Numbered from the stretch's first letter, positions 37,599-45,921 are shown. The stretch is DNA of 64,000 bases from Halomonas sp. M20 (GCF_020622265.1 NZ_JACNMQ010000003.1:310001-374000), one strand, 5' to 3'. Translations and numbers: made by a program. The notes: generated by a model from the sequence alone, not told the origin.

Positions 37599-39092
37599 TC
37601 AATCGAACTTGATCCCTTGAGCCAGGGGCAGTTCGCGGGAGTAGTTGACGGTATTGGTCTGGCGACGCATGTAGCTTTTCCACACGTCCGAGCCGGACTC
37701 GCGGCCGCCGCCGGTTTCCTTCTCGCCGCCGAAGGCGCCGCCAATCTCCGCGCCGCTGGGGCCGATGTTGACGTTGGCGATACCGCAGTCGCTGCCCACA
37801 TCCGAGGTGAACATCTCCGCCTCGCGCACGTCGCAGGTGAAGATGCAGGATGACAACCCTTGGGGCACATCGTTATGCACTCTCATCGCCTCATCGAACT
37901 CGCGATAGCTCATGACATAGAGGATCGGGGCGAAGGTCTCGCGCTTGACCAGCTCATCCTGCTGTTCGACTTCGACGATAGAGGGGCTGACGTAGTAGCC
38001 CTCTGAGCACTGCTCGATCTGTTGGCGTTCGCCACCGAACACCCTGGCACCCTGTTCCTTGGCCTTGCCGAGCACCGACTGCATCTGCTCGAAGGCCTGG
38101 CTGTCGATCAGCGGGCCGACCAGATTCCCCTTCATGGGATCGCCGATGGAGACGCCGCTATAGGCCTTCTTGAGGCGTTCGATTACCTCGTCCTTGACGG
38201 ATTCATGAACGATCAGGCGGCGCAGGCTGGTGCAGCGCTGCCCCGCAGTGCCCACCGCCGAGAACAGGATGGCGCGCACCGCCAGGTCCAGATCGGCGCT
38301 GGGCGCCAGGATCATGGCGTTGTTGCCGCCCAGTTCGAGGATGCTGCGACCGAAGCGTGCCGCGACCCGAGGGCCCACGTCGCGACCCATACGGGTGCTG
38401 CCGGTGGCGCTGAGCAGCGGGATTCGGGGATCGTCGGCTAGCTTTTCGCCGGCGGCACGATCTCCGACGATCACCTGGCTTAGATTCTCGGGGGCCTCGT
38501 CGCCGAATTCAGCCATGGCGCGCTCCAACAGCGCCTGGCAGGCAAGGGCGGTGAGCGGCGTTTTCTCAGAAGGCTTCCAGATCAAACTGTTGCCGCATAC
38601 CAGTGCCAGGGCGGCGTTCCAGGCCCAGGGTGCCACCGGGAAGTTGAAAGCGGTGATCAGGCCGACCGGGCCGAGCGGATGCCAGGTTTCACGCATGTGA
38701 TGCCCCGGGCGTTCGGAGGCGATGGTCAGGCCGAACAGTTGCCGCGACTGACCGACTGCCAGATCGCAGATGTCGATCATCTCCTGCACTTCACCCTGGC
38801 CCTCCGGCAGGATCTTGCCGCACTCGTGAGAGACCAGAGCGCCCAGGTCGTCCTTGTGGCGGCGTAGCTGCTCGCCGAACAGGCGTACCAGCTCACCGCG
38901 TCGCGGTGCCGGCACCCGACGCCACTGTTCGAAAGCCTGCACGGCCTTGGCAATATGCGCATCCACCGCCTCAGCGTCTTCCAGGCGAACCTTGCCGATC
39001 ACACTGCCGTCGGTCGGTGTGGTCACATCATAGTCGCCCTGCTGGTACTGCTCGGTCGTTACACCGAGACGCTGCATGAGGGAATCGATCAT
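37599..39092 (-). CDS. amaB: Alpha-aminoadipate semialdehyde dehydrogenase (ALDH7 type)
   Basis: From the ATG at 39092 (strong AGGAGGAACA ribosome site) the protein has 497 residues. Family-7 aldehyde dehydrogenase features are visible: NFPVAPWAWNAALALVCGNS, general-base glutamate in SILELGGNNAMI, the catalytic cysteine in GTAGQRCTSLRRLIV and GGAFGGEKETGGGRESGSDVW. The relatives antiquitin (ALDH7A1) and Pseudomonas AmaB oxidise alpha-aminoadipate semialdehyde (piperideine-6-carboxylate) to 2-aminoadipate with NAD+. Both upstream branches in this cluster, pipecolate (AmaA) and hydroxylysine (kinase-lyase), end at this substrate. It heads the minus-strand unit and shares a 126-base divergent region, with a conserved motif, with the LysR gene. 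Confidence 0.92.
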   Translation of the reverse strand: MIDSLMQRLGVTTEQYQQGDYDVTTPTDGSVIGKVRLEDAEAVDAHIAKAVQAFEQWRRVPAPRRGELVRLFGEQLRRHKDDLGALVSHECGKILPEGQGEVQEMIDICDLAVGQSRQLFGLTIASERPGHHMRETWHPLGPVGLITAFNFPVAPWAWNAALALVCGNSLIWKPSEKTPLTALACQALLERAMAEFGDEAPENLSQVIVGDRAAGEKLADDPRIPLLSATGSTRMGRDVGPRVAARFGRSILELGGNNAMILAPSADLDLAVRAILFSAVGTAGQRCTSLRRLIVHESVKDEVIERLKKAYSGVSIGDPMKGNLVGPLIDSQAFEQMQSVLGKAKEQGARVFGGERQQIEQCSEGYYVSPSIVEVEQQDELVKRETFAPILYVMSYREFDEAMRVHNDVPQGLSSCIFTCDVREAEMFTSDVGSDCGIANVNIGPSGAEIGGAFGGEKETGGGRESGSDVWKSYMRRQTNTVNYSRELPLAQGIKFD

Positions 39093-39156
39093 TGTTCCTC
39101 CTGGAAATACTGTGAATCGCGAACACTGCCCAGCAGTATCACCAGAGGCATTGACC

Positions 39157-39203
39157 CGCCTCAAACGACGTTTTATACAGATGTCATTCCTTTTTTTCTT
39201 GAT
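39157..39203 (-). promoter_or_regulatory. Conserved two-block element upstream of amaB
   Basis: On the minus strand, ATCAAGAAAAAAAGGAAT (39203-39186) is followed after 17 bases by TCGTTTGAGGCG (39168-39157). The first block is identical over 18 bases, and the second over 10 of 12, to a pair at 40189-40235 in front of hglS, with exactly the same spacing. It begins 16 bases before the LysR start codon and ends 65 bases before amaB, so it could serve both divergent genes. Confidence 0.75.
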
Positions 39204-39218
39204 CCTGAGGTGAGAAGC

Positions 39219-40142
39219 ATGAATCGTCAGCATCTGCCGTCTTTAACGGCCATGCAGTGCTTCGAGGCAGCAGCGCGGCATCTGAGCTTCACTCGTGCGG
39301 CGGCGGAGCTGTGCCTGACCCAGAGCGCGGTGAGCAAGCAGGTGGCACAGCTCGAGTCGATCCTCGAGCAGCGCCTGTTCCGGCGTGTTCGCAAGCGCCT
39401 GCAAGTGACGCCGGAAGGCTCGCTGTATCTCACCGATGTGCGCAAGATTCTGGCTCAGGTCGAGATGTCCATGCGCTACATGCAGTCCTATGGCGGTGAG
39501 AGCGAGGTGCTCAAGGTAACTACCCTGCCCACCTTCGGCGCCCGTTGGCTGATACCCCGGCTCAATGGATTCCGCTTTCGCCATCCCAAGGTCTATCTCG
39601 ATATCAGCAACCGTATCGAACCCTTCGACCTGGAGAAGGAGCGCGTCGATGTGGCCTTCTTCTTCGGTCACGGAGCCTGGCCCAGGGCGGAATGCATCAA
39701 GCTGCTCGACGAGGAAGTGGTGCCGGTGTGTGCCCCGACGGTGTTGCCGACGCAGCGTTTGAGCGATCCATTGGCGTTGACCAAGTTGGTGTTGCTACAG
39801 AGTGCGACGCGCCCCGAAGCCTGGCACGAGTGGTTCGAGGCGCAGGGTTGCTATACCGAACACAGCTACCACGGGCCGCGCTTCGACACCTTCTCCATGG
39901 CGCTACGCGCCGCTAGGGCCGGCTGCGGCGTGGCGTTGGTGCCGCGCTTTCTCGCCGAGGAAGAACTCGAGACGGGCCAGTTGATCATCCCCTGGACGTT
40001 CGCCCTGAAAAGCTACGATGCGTATTATCTGGCTTATCCCGAGCATATGGGCGAGGTGGCCAAGGTGCGCGGCTTCATCGACTGGATTCTCGAGCATCGT
40101 GAGACGGCAGCTGCTCCGTCTCTTGCTGCGAGCGTTTCATGA
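39219..40142 (+). CDS. LysR-family regulator (GcvA-like) of the lysine/hydroxylysine island
   Basis: The 307-residue protein starts at the ATG at 39219 (TGAGGTGAGAAGC). The helix-turn-helix spans about residues 8-65 (LPSLTAMQCFEAAARHLSF, then CLTQSAVSKQVAQLES) in the GcvA/AmpR style. An effector domain follows (LKVTTLPTFGARWLIPRLNGFR, then APTVLPTQRL). A longer open frame from 38955 runs into amaB and is not supported. It is divergent from amaB and followed by hglS on the same strand. Copies of one conserved DNA element lie in front of both amaB and hglS, which makes this protein the best candidate to bind them. The co-inducer might be aminoadipate or a related intermediate (inference). Confidence 0.88.
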   Translation: MNRQHLPSLTAMQCFEAAARHLSFTRAAAELCLTQSAVSKQVAQLESILEQRLFRRVRKRLQVTPEGSLYLTDVRKILAQVEMSMRYMQSYGGESEVLKVTTLPTFGARWLIPRLNGFRFRHPKVYLDISNRIEPFDLEKERVDVAFFFGHGAWPRAECIKLLDEEVVPVCAPTVLPTQRLSDPLALTKLVLLQSATRPEAWHEWFEAQGCYTEHSYHGPRFDTFSMALRAARAGCGVALVPRFLAEEELETGQLIIPWTFALKSYDAYYLAYPEHMGEVAKVRGFIDWILEHRETAAAPSLAASVS

Positions 40143-40188
40143 AGATCATGCACGATTATTGCCAGGCCTCGGGTGCATTGAGTCTCGC

Positions 40189-40235
40189 ATCAAGAAAAAA
40201 AGGAATATGTAGCCCGCCTTTTTTCGCTTGAGCCG
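40189..40235 (+). promoter_or_regulatory. Conserved two-block element upstream of hglS
   Basis: ATCAAGAAAAAAAGGAAT (40189-40206) and, 17 bases on, TCGCTTGAGCCG (40224-40235) copy the element in front of amaB in the same orientation relative to the target gene. TCAAG and CTTGA at the two ends are inverted, in line with a dyad bound by a LysR-type tetramer. It ends 94 bases before the hglS ATG. Confidence 0.75.
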
Positions 40236-40329
40236 CTGCCCTCGGGCTGTTCTCATCTTACCTATCTTTGTCATCGGGCAACTCCGCCAGCAAACCCGAT
40301 ACAGTAATGAACCTTCTCAGGAGTACTGC

Positions 40330-41720
40330 ATGACCACGACGTCCTTCGTCTCCAGCGACGAGATTCGCACGCGTTTCTCTCAGGCGTTATCCGCCATGTA
40401 CCAGGCGGAGGTGCCGCAGTACGGCACGCTGCTGGAGCTTGCCGATCAGGTCAACCAGGAAACACTTGCGGCCAATCCCACCCTCGCCGAGCGCCTTGAA
40501 TCTGATAGTGAGCTTGATCGGCTGGACGTCGAGCGCCACGGTGCGATCCGCGTCGGCACAGCGGAAGAACTTGCCATGCTGCGCCGCCTGTTCGCGGTGA
40601 TGGGCATGCAGCCGGTGGGCTATTACGATCTCTCCGAGGCCGGTGTGCCGGTACACGCCACCGCATTTCGCCCCGTCGACGAGGCAGCCCTCAAACGCAA
40701 CCCCTTTCGTATCTTTACCTCATTGCTGCGCCTGGAGCTGATCGAGAGTGCTGAGCTGCGCGAGCGAGCTTCGGCCATTCTTGCCGAGCGCGACATCTTT
40801 ACCCCGGGCGCCCGGGAACTGATCGCACTTTACGAGGAACAAGGCGGCCTCAGCGATACGCAGGCGGATCGCTTCGTTGAAGAGGCGCTGGAGACCTTCC
40901 GCTGGCATCACGACGCCACCGTGGATCACAAGACCTATCAGGCGCTGCTCGAAGAGCACCGCCTGATCGCCGATGTGGTCTGCTTCCGCGGGCCGCACAT
41001 CAACCATCTGACGCCACGCACTCTGAACATCGACGAGGTGCAGCGGCGCATGCCGGACGTCGGCATGAATCCCAAGGCGGTGATCGAAGGCCCGCCCCGG
41101 CGCAATTGCCCGATCCTGCTGCGTCAGACCAGCTTCAAGGCCCTGGAGGAGCAGGTGCATTTCGACGGCGAGCACCAAGGCACCCATACCGCCCGCTTCG
41201 GTGAGATCGAACAGCGCGGTGCGGCGCTGACAGCCAAGGGACGCGCTCTCTATGACCGGCTTTTGGCAACCGCCCGGAAGCAAACCGCGGGCCTTGATAA
41301 TCGTGCCCATCAGCAGAGGCTGAGTGAGATATTCGCCGAGTTTCCGGACAGCGAAGAGCAACTTCGCCGCGAAGGTCTAGCCTTCTTCGATTACCGGCTC
41401 ACCGATAAAGGACGTGAGGAAGGGGCCGAATGCGACGAGGACGAAGAACTGGAAACGCTGATCGCCCAAGGGCTGGTCAGCGCCCGGCCGATCACCTACG
41501 AAGATTTTCTGCCGGTGAGCGCGGCGGGCATCTTTCAGTCGAACCTGGGGGGGGCAGTCACGAAACCTACGCCGGCAATGCCAACCGGGAGGCCTTCGAG
41601 GCAGCGCTGGGTGCTCCTGTGACCGATGAGTTAGCGCTATACGCCGCCCTTGAAAAGGCTTCCGCCGAGCGGGTGCGAGAGTGCCTGGCCGAAGCCTCTA
41701 AACTTGAAGTCGATGGATGA
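40330..41720 (+). pseudogene. hglS: 2-oxoadipate dioxygenase/decarboxylase (DUF1338), frameshifted near the C-terminus
   Basis: HglS converts 2-oxoadipate to 2-hydroxyglutarate and CO2 with Fe(II) and O2 in the aminoadipate branch of lysine catabolism. Starting at the ATG at 40330 (TCAGGAG), the residues reported for the Pseudomonas putida enzyme fall at the same numbers: metal ligands His70 (DVERHGAIR), His226 (RGPHINHLTPR) and Glu294 (FGEIEQRG), and substrate-binding Arg74. The frame breaks in a run of eight G at 41547-41554, about residue 406. As written the protein ends with unrelated residues at 41622. Adding one G restores NLGGGSHETYAGNANREAFE and a normal end at 41720, about 463 residues. 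Thus either a recent mutation, a slippery phase-variable tract or a sequencing error is present. The metal centre is upstream of the break, but the C-terminal domain would be lost. Confidence 0.88.
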
Positions 41721-41753
41721 TCACGCCGCCTGATTGACTGGGGCCAACAAGAA

Positions 41754-41907
41754 TTAGCGAATCGCTGAATAAATCGCCGAGTGAAATGAAGTGCAAGGCG
41801 CACGAAGCACAGAAGACGAGACATAACATGGGGTTAGGCGAGTCTTCGAGCACCGCGCAACACAGCAATTCGTTCATGCAGGCATTTATTCAGTGATTCT
41901 TTAGCGA
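41754..41907. mobile_element. MITE-like non-coding element
   Basis: GAATCGCTGAATAAAT (41759-41774) and ATTTATTCAGTGATTC (41884-41899) are inverted repeats with one mismatch, enclosing about 109 bases without a gene. TTAGCGA occurs at both outer edges (41754-41760 and 41901-41907), as expected for a target duplication. The right end touches the ribosome site of the E1 gene. There is no second copy in this window to prove mobility. Confidence 0.5.
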
Positions 41908-41921
41908 GGAGCCAAACAACA

Positions 41922-44123
41922 ATGAACCCCTTCCCCTTGGAAGAGCGCCTGTTCGAGGTATTACGCGACGGTGACTGGCCGAGCCCCGCCCAGGCGTGGC
42001 GTCTCGATGAAGTGGGGCTGACGGCGCCGATGCTTGCGGAGCTGTTCGAGTCCCAGGTGCTCAGCCGCCAACTGGACCTGCATGCCCGGCGGCTGCAGGC
42101 CCGCGGCGAGGCGTTCTATACCATCGGCAGCTCCGGCCACGAAGGCAACGCGGCGATCGCCGCCGCGTTTCGGGTGACCGACCCAGCGTTCCTGCACTAT
42201 CGCGACGCGGCTTTTCTGCTCCAGCGCAGCAAGCAGTTGCCCGGGCAGACGCCAATCTACGACATGCTGCTGAGTTTCGCCGCCTCGAGCGAAGACCCGA
42301 TCTCCGGTGGCCGCCACAAGGTGCTGGGCTCCAAGGCGCTCAACGTGCCGCCCCAGACCAGCACCATCGCCTCGCACCTGCCCAAGGCGGTGGGTGCCGC
42401 CCATGGCCTCGGCCTGTGGCGTCGCATACGCGGATCGGGGGAGTGGCCAACGGACAGCGTGGTGCTGTGTAGCTTCGGCGATGCCTCCTTCAACCACTCG
42501 ACGACCCAAGGGGCGCTCAACGCAGCGGCCTGGGCGGCCTACCAGGGCACGCCGATGCCCCTGGTCATGATCTGCGAGGACAACGGCATCGGCATCTCCA
42601 CGCCGACCCCCGCCGGCTGGATCGAACGAAGCATGCGCGGGCGCCCCGGCTTTCACTACATCAGTTGCGACGGGCTCGATCTGCTTGATACCTACCGTGC
42701 TGCTCGTGAGGCGGAACGCCTGGCGCGACGCCTCAAACAGCCGGTGTTTTTGCACATGCACTGCGTGCGCCTGATGGGCCACGCCGGTTCCGACGCTCAG
42801 CAGTCTTATCTCTCGGCGAAGCAGATCAAGGCCGCCGAGGCTCGCGATCCGCTGCTGTACAGCGCCGGCCTGTTGATACGTCATGGCGTGCTCGAACCCG
42901 AGACCATTCAGGCGCTTTACCATCATATTGGCGAACGGGTCGCCCAGGTCGCGGAAGTGGCGATTCGCCAGCCCAAGCTGGAAAGCGCCGAGGCGGTGAT
43001 GGCCTCCATCGTGCCGCCGCATCGCCCCAGCCGTCGTCAGTCCATCGAAAGTGAAGTCGATAAAACGCCGGCGACCATGGCCCGGCTGCTCAGCCAGACC
43101 CTGTATCGGCTGATGGCGGAATACCCGCACCTGGTCATGGCCGGGGAGGACATCGGCCGCAAGGGCGGCGTCTACGGCGTGACCCAGCGGCTGCAGGCCA
43201 AGTACGGCGCCTATCGCATCATCGATACCCTGCTCGACGAGCAGAGCATTTTAGGGCTGGGCATCGGCCTGGCCCAGAACGGCTTCGTGCCCATCGTCGA
43301 GATACAGTTCCTGGCCTATCTGCACAACGCCGAGGACCAGCTGCGCGGCGAGGCCTCCACGCTCAGCTTCTTCTCGAAGGGGCAGTACACTAACCCCATG
43401 GTGATACGCATCGCCGGTCTCGGCTATCAGAAGGGCTTCGGCGGGCATTTCCACAACGACAACGCTATCGCCGTGCTGCGCGACATTCCCGGCCTGCTGG
43501 TGGCTTGCCCGTCGAACGCCGCAGACGCGGTGGGGCTCTTGCAGGAGGCGGTGCGCCTGGCGGACGAGGAGCAGCGCATCGTGGTGATGCTCGAACCCAT
43601 CGCCCTGTATCACTGTCGCGATCTCATTGAGGAAGGCGATCAGCGCTGGAGCTTTGCCGATCCCGGCCCGGAATATCATCTGCCCGTGGGTTCGCTGGGC
43701 CAGTGGGGCGAGGGGCGCGATCTGGCGATCCTCACCTACGGCAACGGCGTCTATCTCGCGCATCAGGCCCGGGAGCGGCTCGAGGCCCAGGGCATCCAAC
43801 TTCGCATCATCGATCTGCGCTGGCTGACGGCGCTGGATCACGACGAGATACATCGTCGGGTCAACGACTGCGCCCAGATATTGTGCGTGGACGAATGCCG
43901 CCGCAGTGGCTCGCCCAGCGAGGAGGTCATCACCGGCCTGGTGGAGCGAGGCGTGGAGTCTCATCGCCTGCACCGCCTGACCGCCGAGGACAGCTTCATC
44001 CCCCTGGGGCCGGCGGCGACGGTCACGCTGCCCTCGGTCGCGGCGATCATCGAGCGTGCGAAAGCCTTGTTCCCAAGCAAACCGCGTCTGAACGGACAAC
44101 AACAGGAAGCCGGACATGAGTGA
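41922..44123 (+). CDS. TPP-dependent 2-oxoacid dehydrogenase E1, alpha and beta fused
   Basis: The 733-residue protein joins a branched-chain-type E1 alpha domain (about residues 30-350) and an E1 beta domain (about 375-715). The thiamine pyrophosphate motif is GDASFNHSTTQGALNAAAW followed by MICEDNGIGIS. The beta part shows MAGEDIGRKGGVYGVTQRL, TLLDEQSILGLGIGLA and FHNDNAIAVLRDIPGL. Such E1 enzymes decarboxylate a 2-oxoacid and hand the acyl group to lipoyl E2. No E2 or E3 gene is nearby. Instead the gene overlaps a FabD-like acyltransferase by eight bases. Placement after hglS points to 2-oxoadipate or another lysine-derived oxoacid as substrate (inference). The ribosome site is AGCGAGGAGCC. 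Confidence 0.85.
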   Translation: MNPFPLEERLFEVLRDGDWPSPAQAWRLDEVGLTAPMLAELFESQVLSRQLDLHARRLQARGEAFYTIGSSGHEGNAAIAAAFRVTDPAFLHYRDAAFLLQRSKQLPGQTPIYDMLLSFAASSEDPISGGRHKVLGSKALNVPPQTSTIASHLPKAVGAAHGLGLWRRIRGSGEWPTDSVVLCSFGDASFNHSTTQGALNAAAWAAYQGTPMPLVMICEDNGIGISTPTPAGWIERSMRGRPGFHYISCDGLDLLDTYRAAREAERLARRLKQPVFLHMHCVRLMGHAGSDAQQSYLSAKQIKAAEARDPLLYSAGLLIRHGVLEPETIQALYHHIGERVAQVAEVAIRQPKLESAEAVMASIVPPHRPSRRQSIESEVDKTPATMARLLSQTLYRLMAEYPHLVMAGEDIGRKGGVYGVTQRLQAKYGAYRIIDTLLDEQSILGLGIGLAQNGFVPIVEIQFLAYLHNAEDQLRGEASTLSFFSKGQYTNPMVIRIAGLGYQKGFGGHFHNDNAIAVLRDIPGLLVACPSNAADAVGLLQEAVRLADEEQRIVVMLEPIALYHCRDLIEEGDQRWSFADPGPEYHLPVGSLGQWGEGRDLAILTYGNGVYLAHQARERLEAQGIQLRIIDLRWLTALDHDEIHRRVNDCAQILCVDECRRSGSPSEEVITGLVERGVESHRLHRLTAEDSFIPLGPAATVTLPSVAAIIERAKALFPSKPRLNGQQQEAGHE

Positions 44124-45177
44124 GCTGACCCAGCCATCCCCCAAGGAACGCCTGTTGATCGTCTGCCCCGGGCGCGGCACCTACAACCAGGCGGAGTGGG
44201 GCACCCTGACCCGCCACGCCACCGGCAGCGAATGGCTTGCGCGCTTCGATGCGCTGCGTCGCGAGCAAGATCAGCCCACCCTCAGCGAACTCGACGGCGA
44301 GACCCCGTTCCGTTTGAGCTTGCACGGCCGCGGCGATCACGCCTCGCCGCTGATCTACGCTTGCGCCCTGACGGATGCGCTGGCCATCGACCAGGAGCGT
44401 TACGAGATCTGCGCCGTAACCGGCAACTCCATGGGCTGGTACATCGCCCTGGCCCTCGGCGGCGCGCTGTCCCAGAACGACGCCTTCACGCTGATCAACA
44501 CCATGGGCCACCTGATGCAGACCACCCTCAATGGCGGACAGCTGCTCTATCCCTGGGTCGACGACCAGTGGCGGCCACAGCCCGAGCGCCGCCGGGAACT
44601 GCTGGCGTTGATCGAGAAACTGCATGGCCAGGACGGCAGTGAGCTTTATCTTTCCATCGATCTTGGCGGCATGCTGGTATTCGGCGGCAACGAAGCAGGG
44701 CTCAAGCGGCTTACCGAGGAGCTACCGCCAATGGAGCGCTTTCCCATGCGCCTGCATCAGCACGCGGCTTTTCACACGCCGATGCAGGAAGGCGTGAAGG
44801 CTGAGGCCAGAACGCGCCTGCCGGCGACGCCGTTTCAGGCGCCCGAGGTGCCGTTGATCGACGGCCGCGGCAAGCTCTGGACGCCCTGGAGCACCGATCC
44901 GGAAGCACTGTGGGACTATACCCTCGGCGAACAACTGGTAACACCTTACGACTTCACCGCTGCCCTCAAGGTGGGTGTGCGCGAGTTCGCCCCGGACCGC
45001 ATCGTCATTCCCGGCCCTGGCTCGACCCTCGGCGGCGCCGTTGCCCAGGCGCTGATCCAGCTCAACTGGTGGGGGCTCGACAGCAAGGCGGCGTTTCAGG
45101 CCATGCAGCAGGATGACCCAAGACTGATCAGCATGGGGATTGAAGAGCAGCGAGAGTGGTTGGTGGGAAAGAAGTAG
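44116..45177 (+). CDS. FabD-like acyltransferase, unknown specificity
   Basis: The 353-residue protein has the malonyl-transferase (FabD) fold. The nucleophile Ser105 lies in VTGNSMGWYIALALGGALS, where the usual GHSLG elbow reads GNSMG. The partner histidine is His220 in QHAAFHTPMQEGV, and PGPGSTLGGAVAQALIQLNW closes the domain. FabD normally moves malonyl groups from CoA to acyl carrier protein and has an arginine that binds the malonyl carboxylate; I could not place that arginine with confidence. It is translationally coupled to the fused E1 gene. No acyl carrier protein or ketosynthase is near. A role in moving the acyl group made by the E1 enzyme is possible but unproven. Confidence 0.78.
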   Translation: MSELTQPSPKERLLIVCPGRGTYNQAEWGTLTRHATGSEWLARFDALRREQDQPTLSELDGETPFRLSLHGRGDHASPLIYACALTDALAIDQERYEICAVTGNSMGWYIALALGGALSQNDAFTLINTMGHLMQTTLNGGQLLYPWVDDQWRPQPERRRELLALIEKLHGQDGSELYLSIDLGGMLVFGGNEAGLKRLTEELPPMERFPMRLHQHAAFHTPMQEGVKAEARTRLPATPFQAPEVPLIDGRGKLWTPWSTDPEALWDYTLGEQLVTPYDFTAALKVGVREFAPDRIVIPGPGSTLGGAVAQALIQLNWWGLDSKAAFQAMQQDDPRLISMGIEEQREWLVGKK

Positions 45178-45330
45178 TAGATTAGGTATTTCGTATTGAA
45201 TGGTGGTGTGTTCGTGAGTGAGCGTCTGTTTGTTTGCGACCCAAAGCGGTCATGCTGAAAAAGGCAGCCGGCACCTTTATTAGCAAAATACAGTGTGCGG
45301 TCTAATCACTGTTATTCATAAAAAGAGAAA

Positions 45331-45906
45331 GTTAAGTGGAAAATATCACACTGCATTCTATAGACAGAGCATCTGAAGAAGCAGTCAGCCTTTGGTCGCT
45401 TGCAAGCAGCCAATACCCACTGAAGAACCGACTGATTCAGGAGTATGCAAATACAACAATAATAGAGGTTTTAAGTTCCTTTTCTCTGAATGCTCGTCGA
45501 GCAATGGAGGTGCTACCACCAAAAGTTAAATACCCATTAAATTCAGCTCGGTGGCAATGGGAACCGACCAGCAAAGGTGAAAAAGTAGCAGACCTATGGG
45601 ATGCACTAAACAGAATAATACACGCTCAAAAATTATATGTTGGTTTTGAGCGTTTACCTCATAGTGTGTCGGTTATTGATGGCGGTGCAATAATTGTTCC
45701 ATATATTCAGGCAGAAACAGACCGAAAGGAATTGGCATTTATCGATCCGTTTTCCTTATCTCATGCATTTTTGTATGATGCATTGCCAGCTCTTATTGAG
45801 GCGAGGAGAAATATATCGACCGGTAAAATCCACTGAATGCATAACAAGGCCATCCGCTTCCTTCGGTCGCCGGACGCTTCTTGCGCCGCGCCGTTTATGA
45901 CAACGC
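45331..45906 (+). other. Possible integron-type gene cassette (core site, ORF, attC-like hairpin)
   Basis: GTTAAGT at 45331-45337 fits the integron core consensus GTTRRRY immediately before the ORF start. Right after the stop, GCATAACAAGGC (45839-45850) and a partly complementary GCGCCGTTTATGAC (45888-45901) bracket a GC-rich foldable stretch with GGACGC inside, like a degenerate attC. The trailing core is imperfect and no integrase gene is in the window, so this is tentative. Confidence 0.33.
45336..45836 (+). CDS. Hypothetical protein, AT-rich orphan
   Basis: The 166-residue product starts at GTG 45336. I recognise no family. It reads as a soluble, mostly helical protein: LWSLASSQYPLKNRLIQEY, ALNRIIHAQKLYVGF and DPFSLSHAFLYDALPALIEA. 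No signal peptide or membrane helix is seen. The DNA is much more AT-rich than the flanking lysine genes, so it was probably acquired separately. It starts inside a GTTRRRY-like core and is followed at once by an attC-like structure, which is how cassette genes are arranged. It opens the 45.2-48.6 kb accessory island. Confidence 0.6.
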   Translation: MENITLHSIDRASEEAVSLWSLASSQYPLKNRLIQEYANTTIIEVLSSFSLNARRAMEVLPPKVKYPLNSARWQWEPTSKGEKVADLWDALNRIIHAQKLYVGFERLPHSVSVIDGGAIIVPYIQAETDRKELAFIDPFSLSHAFLYDALPALIEARRNISTGKIH

Positions 45907-45921
45907 TACATTGCGACAATC

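Noticed and set aside
41961-43130. 389-residue frame opposite the E1 gene
   Set aside because: Runs inside the coding region of the fused E1 on the other strand and shows no motif.
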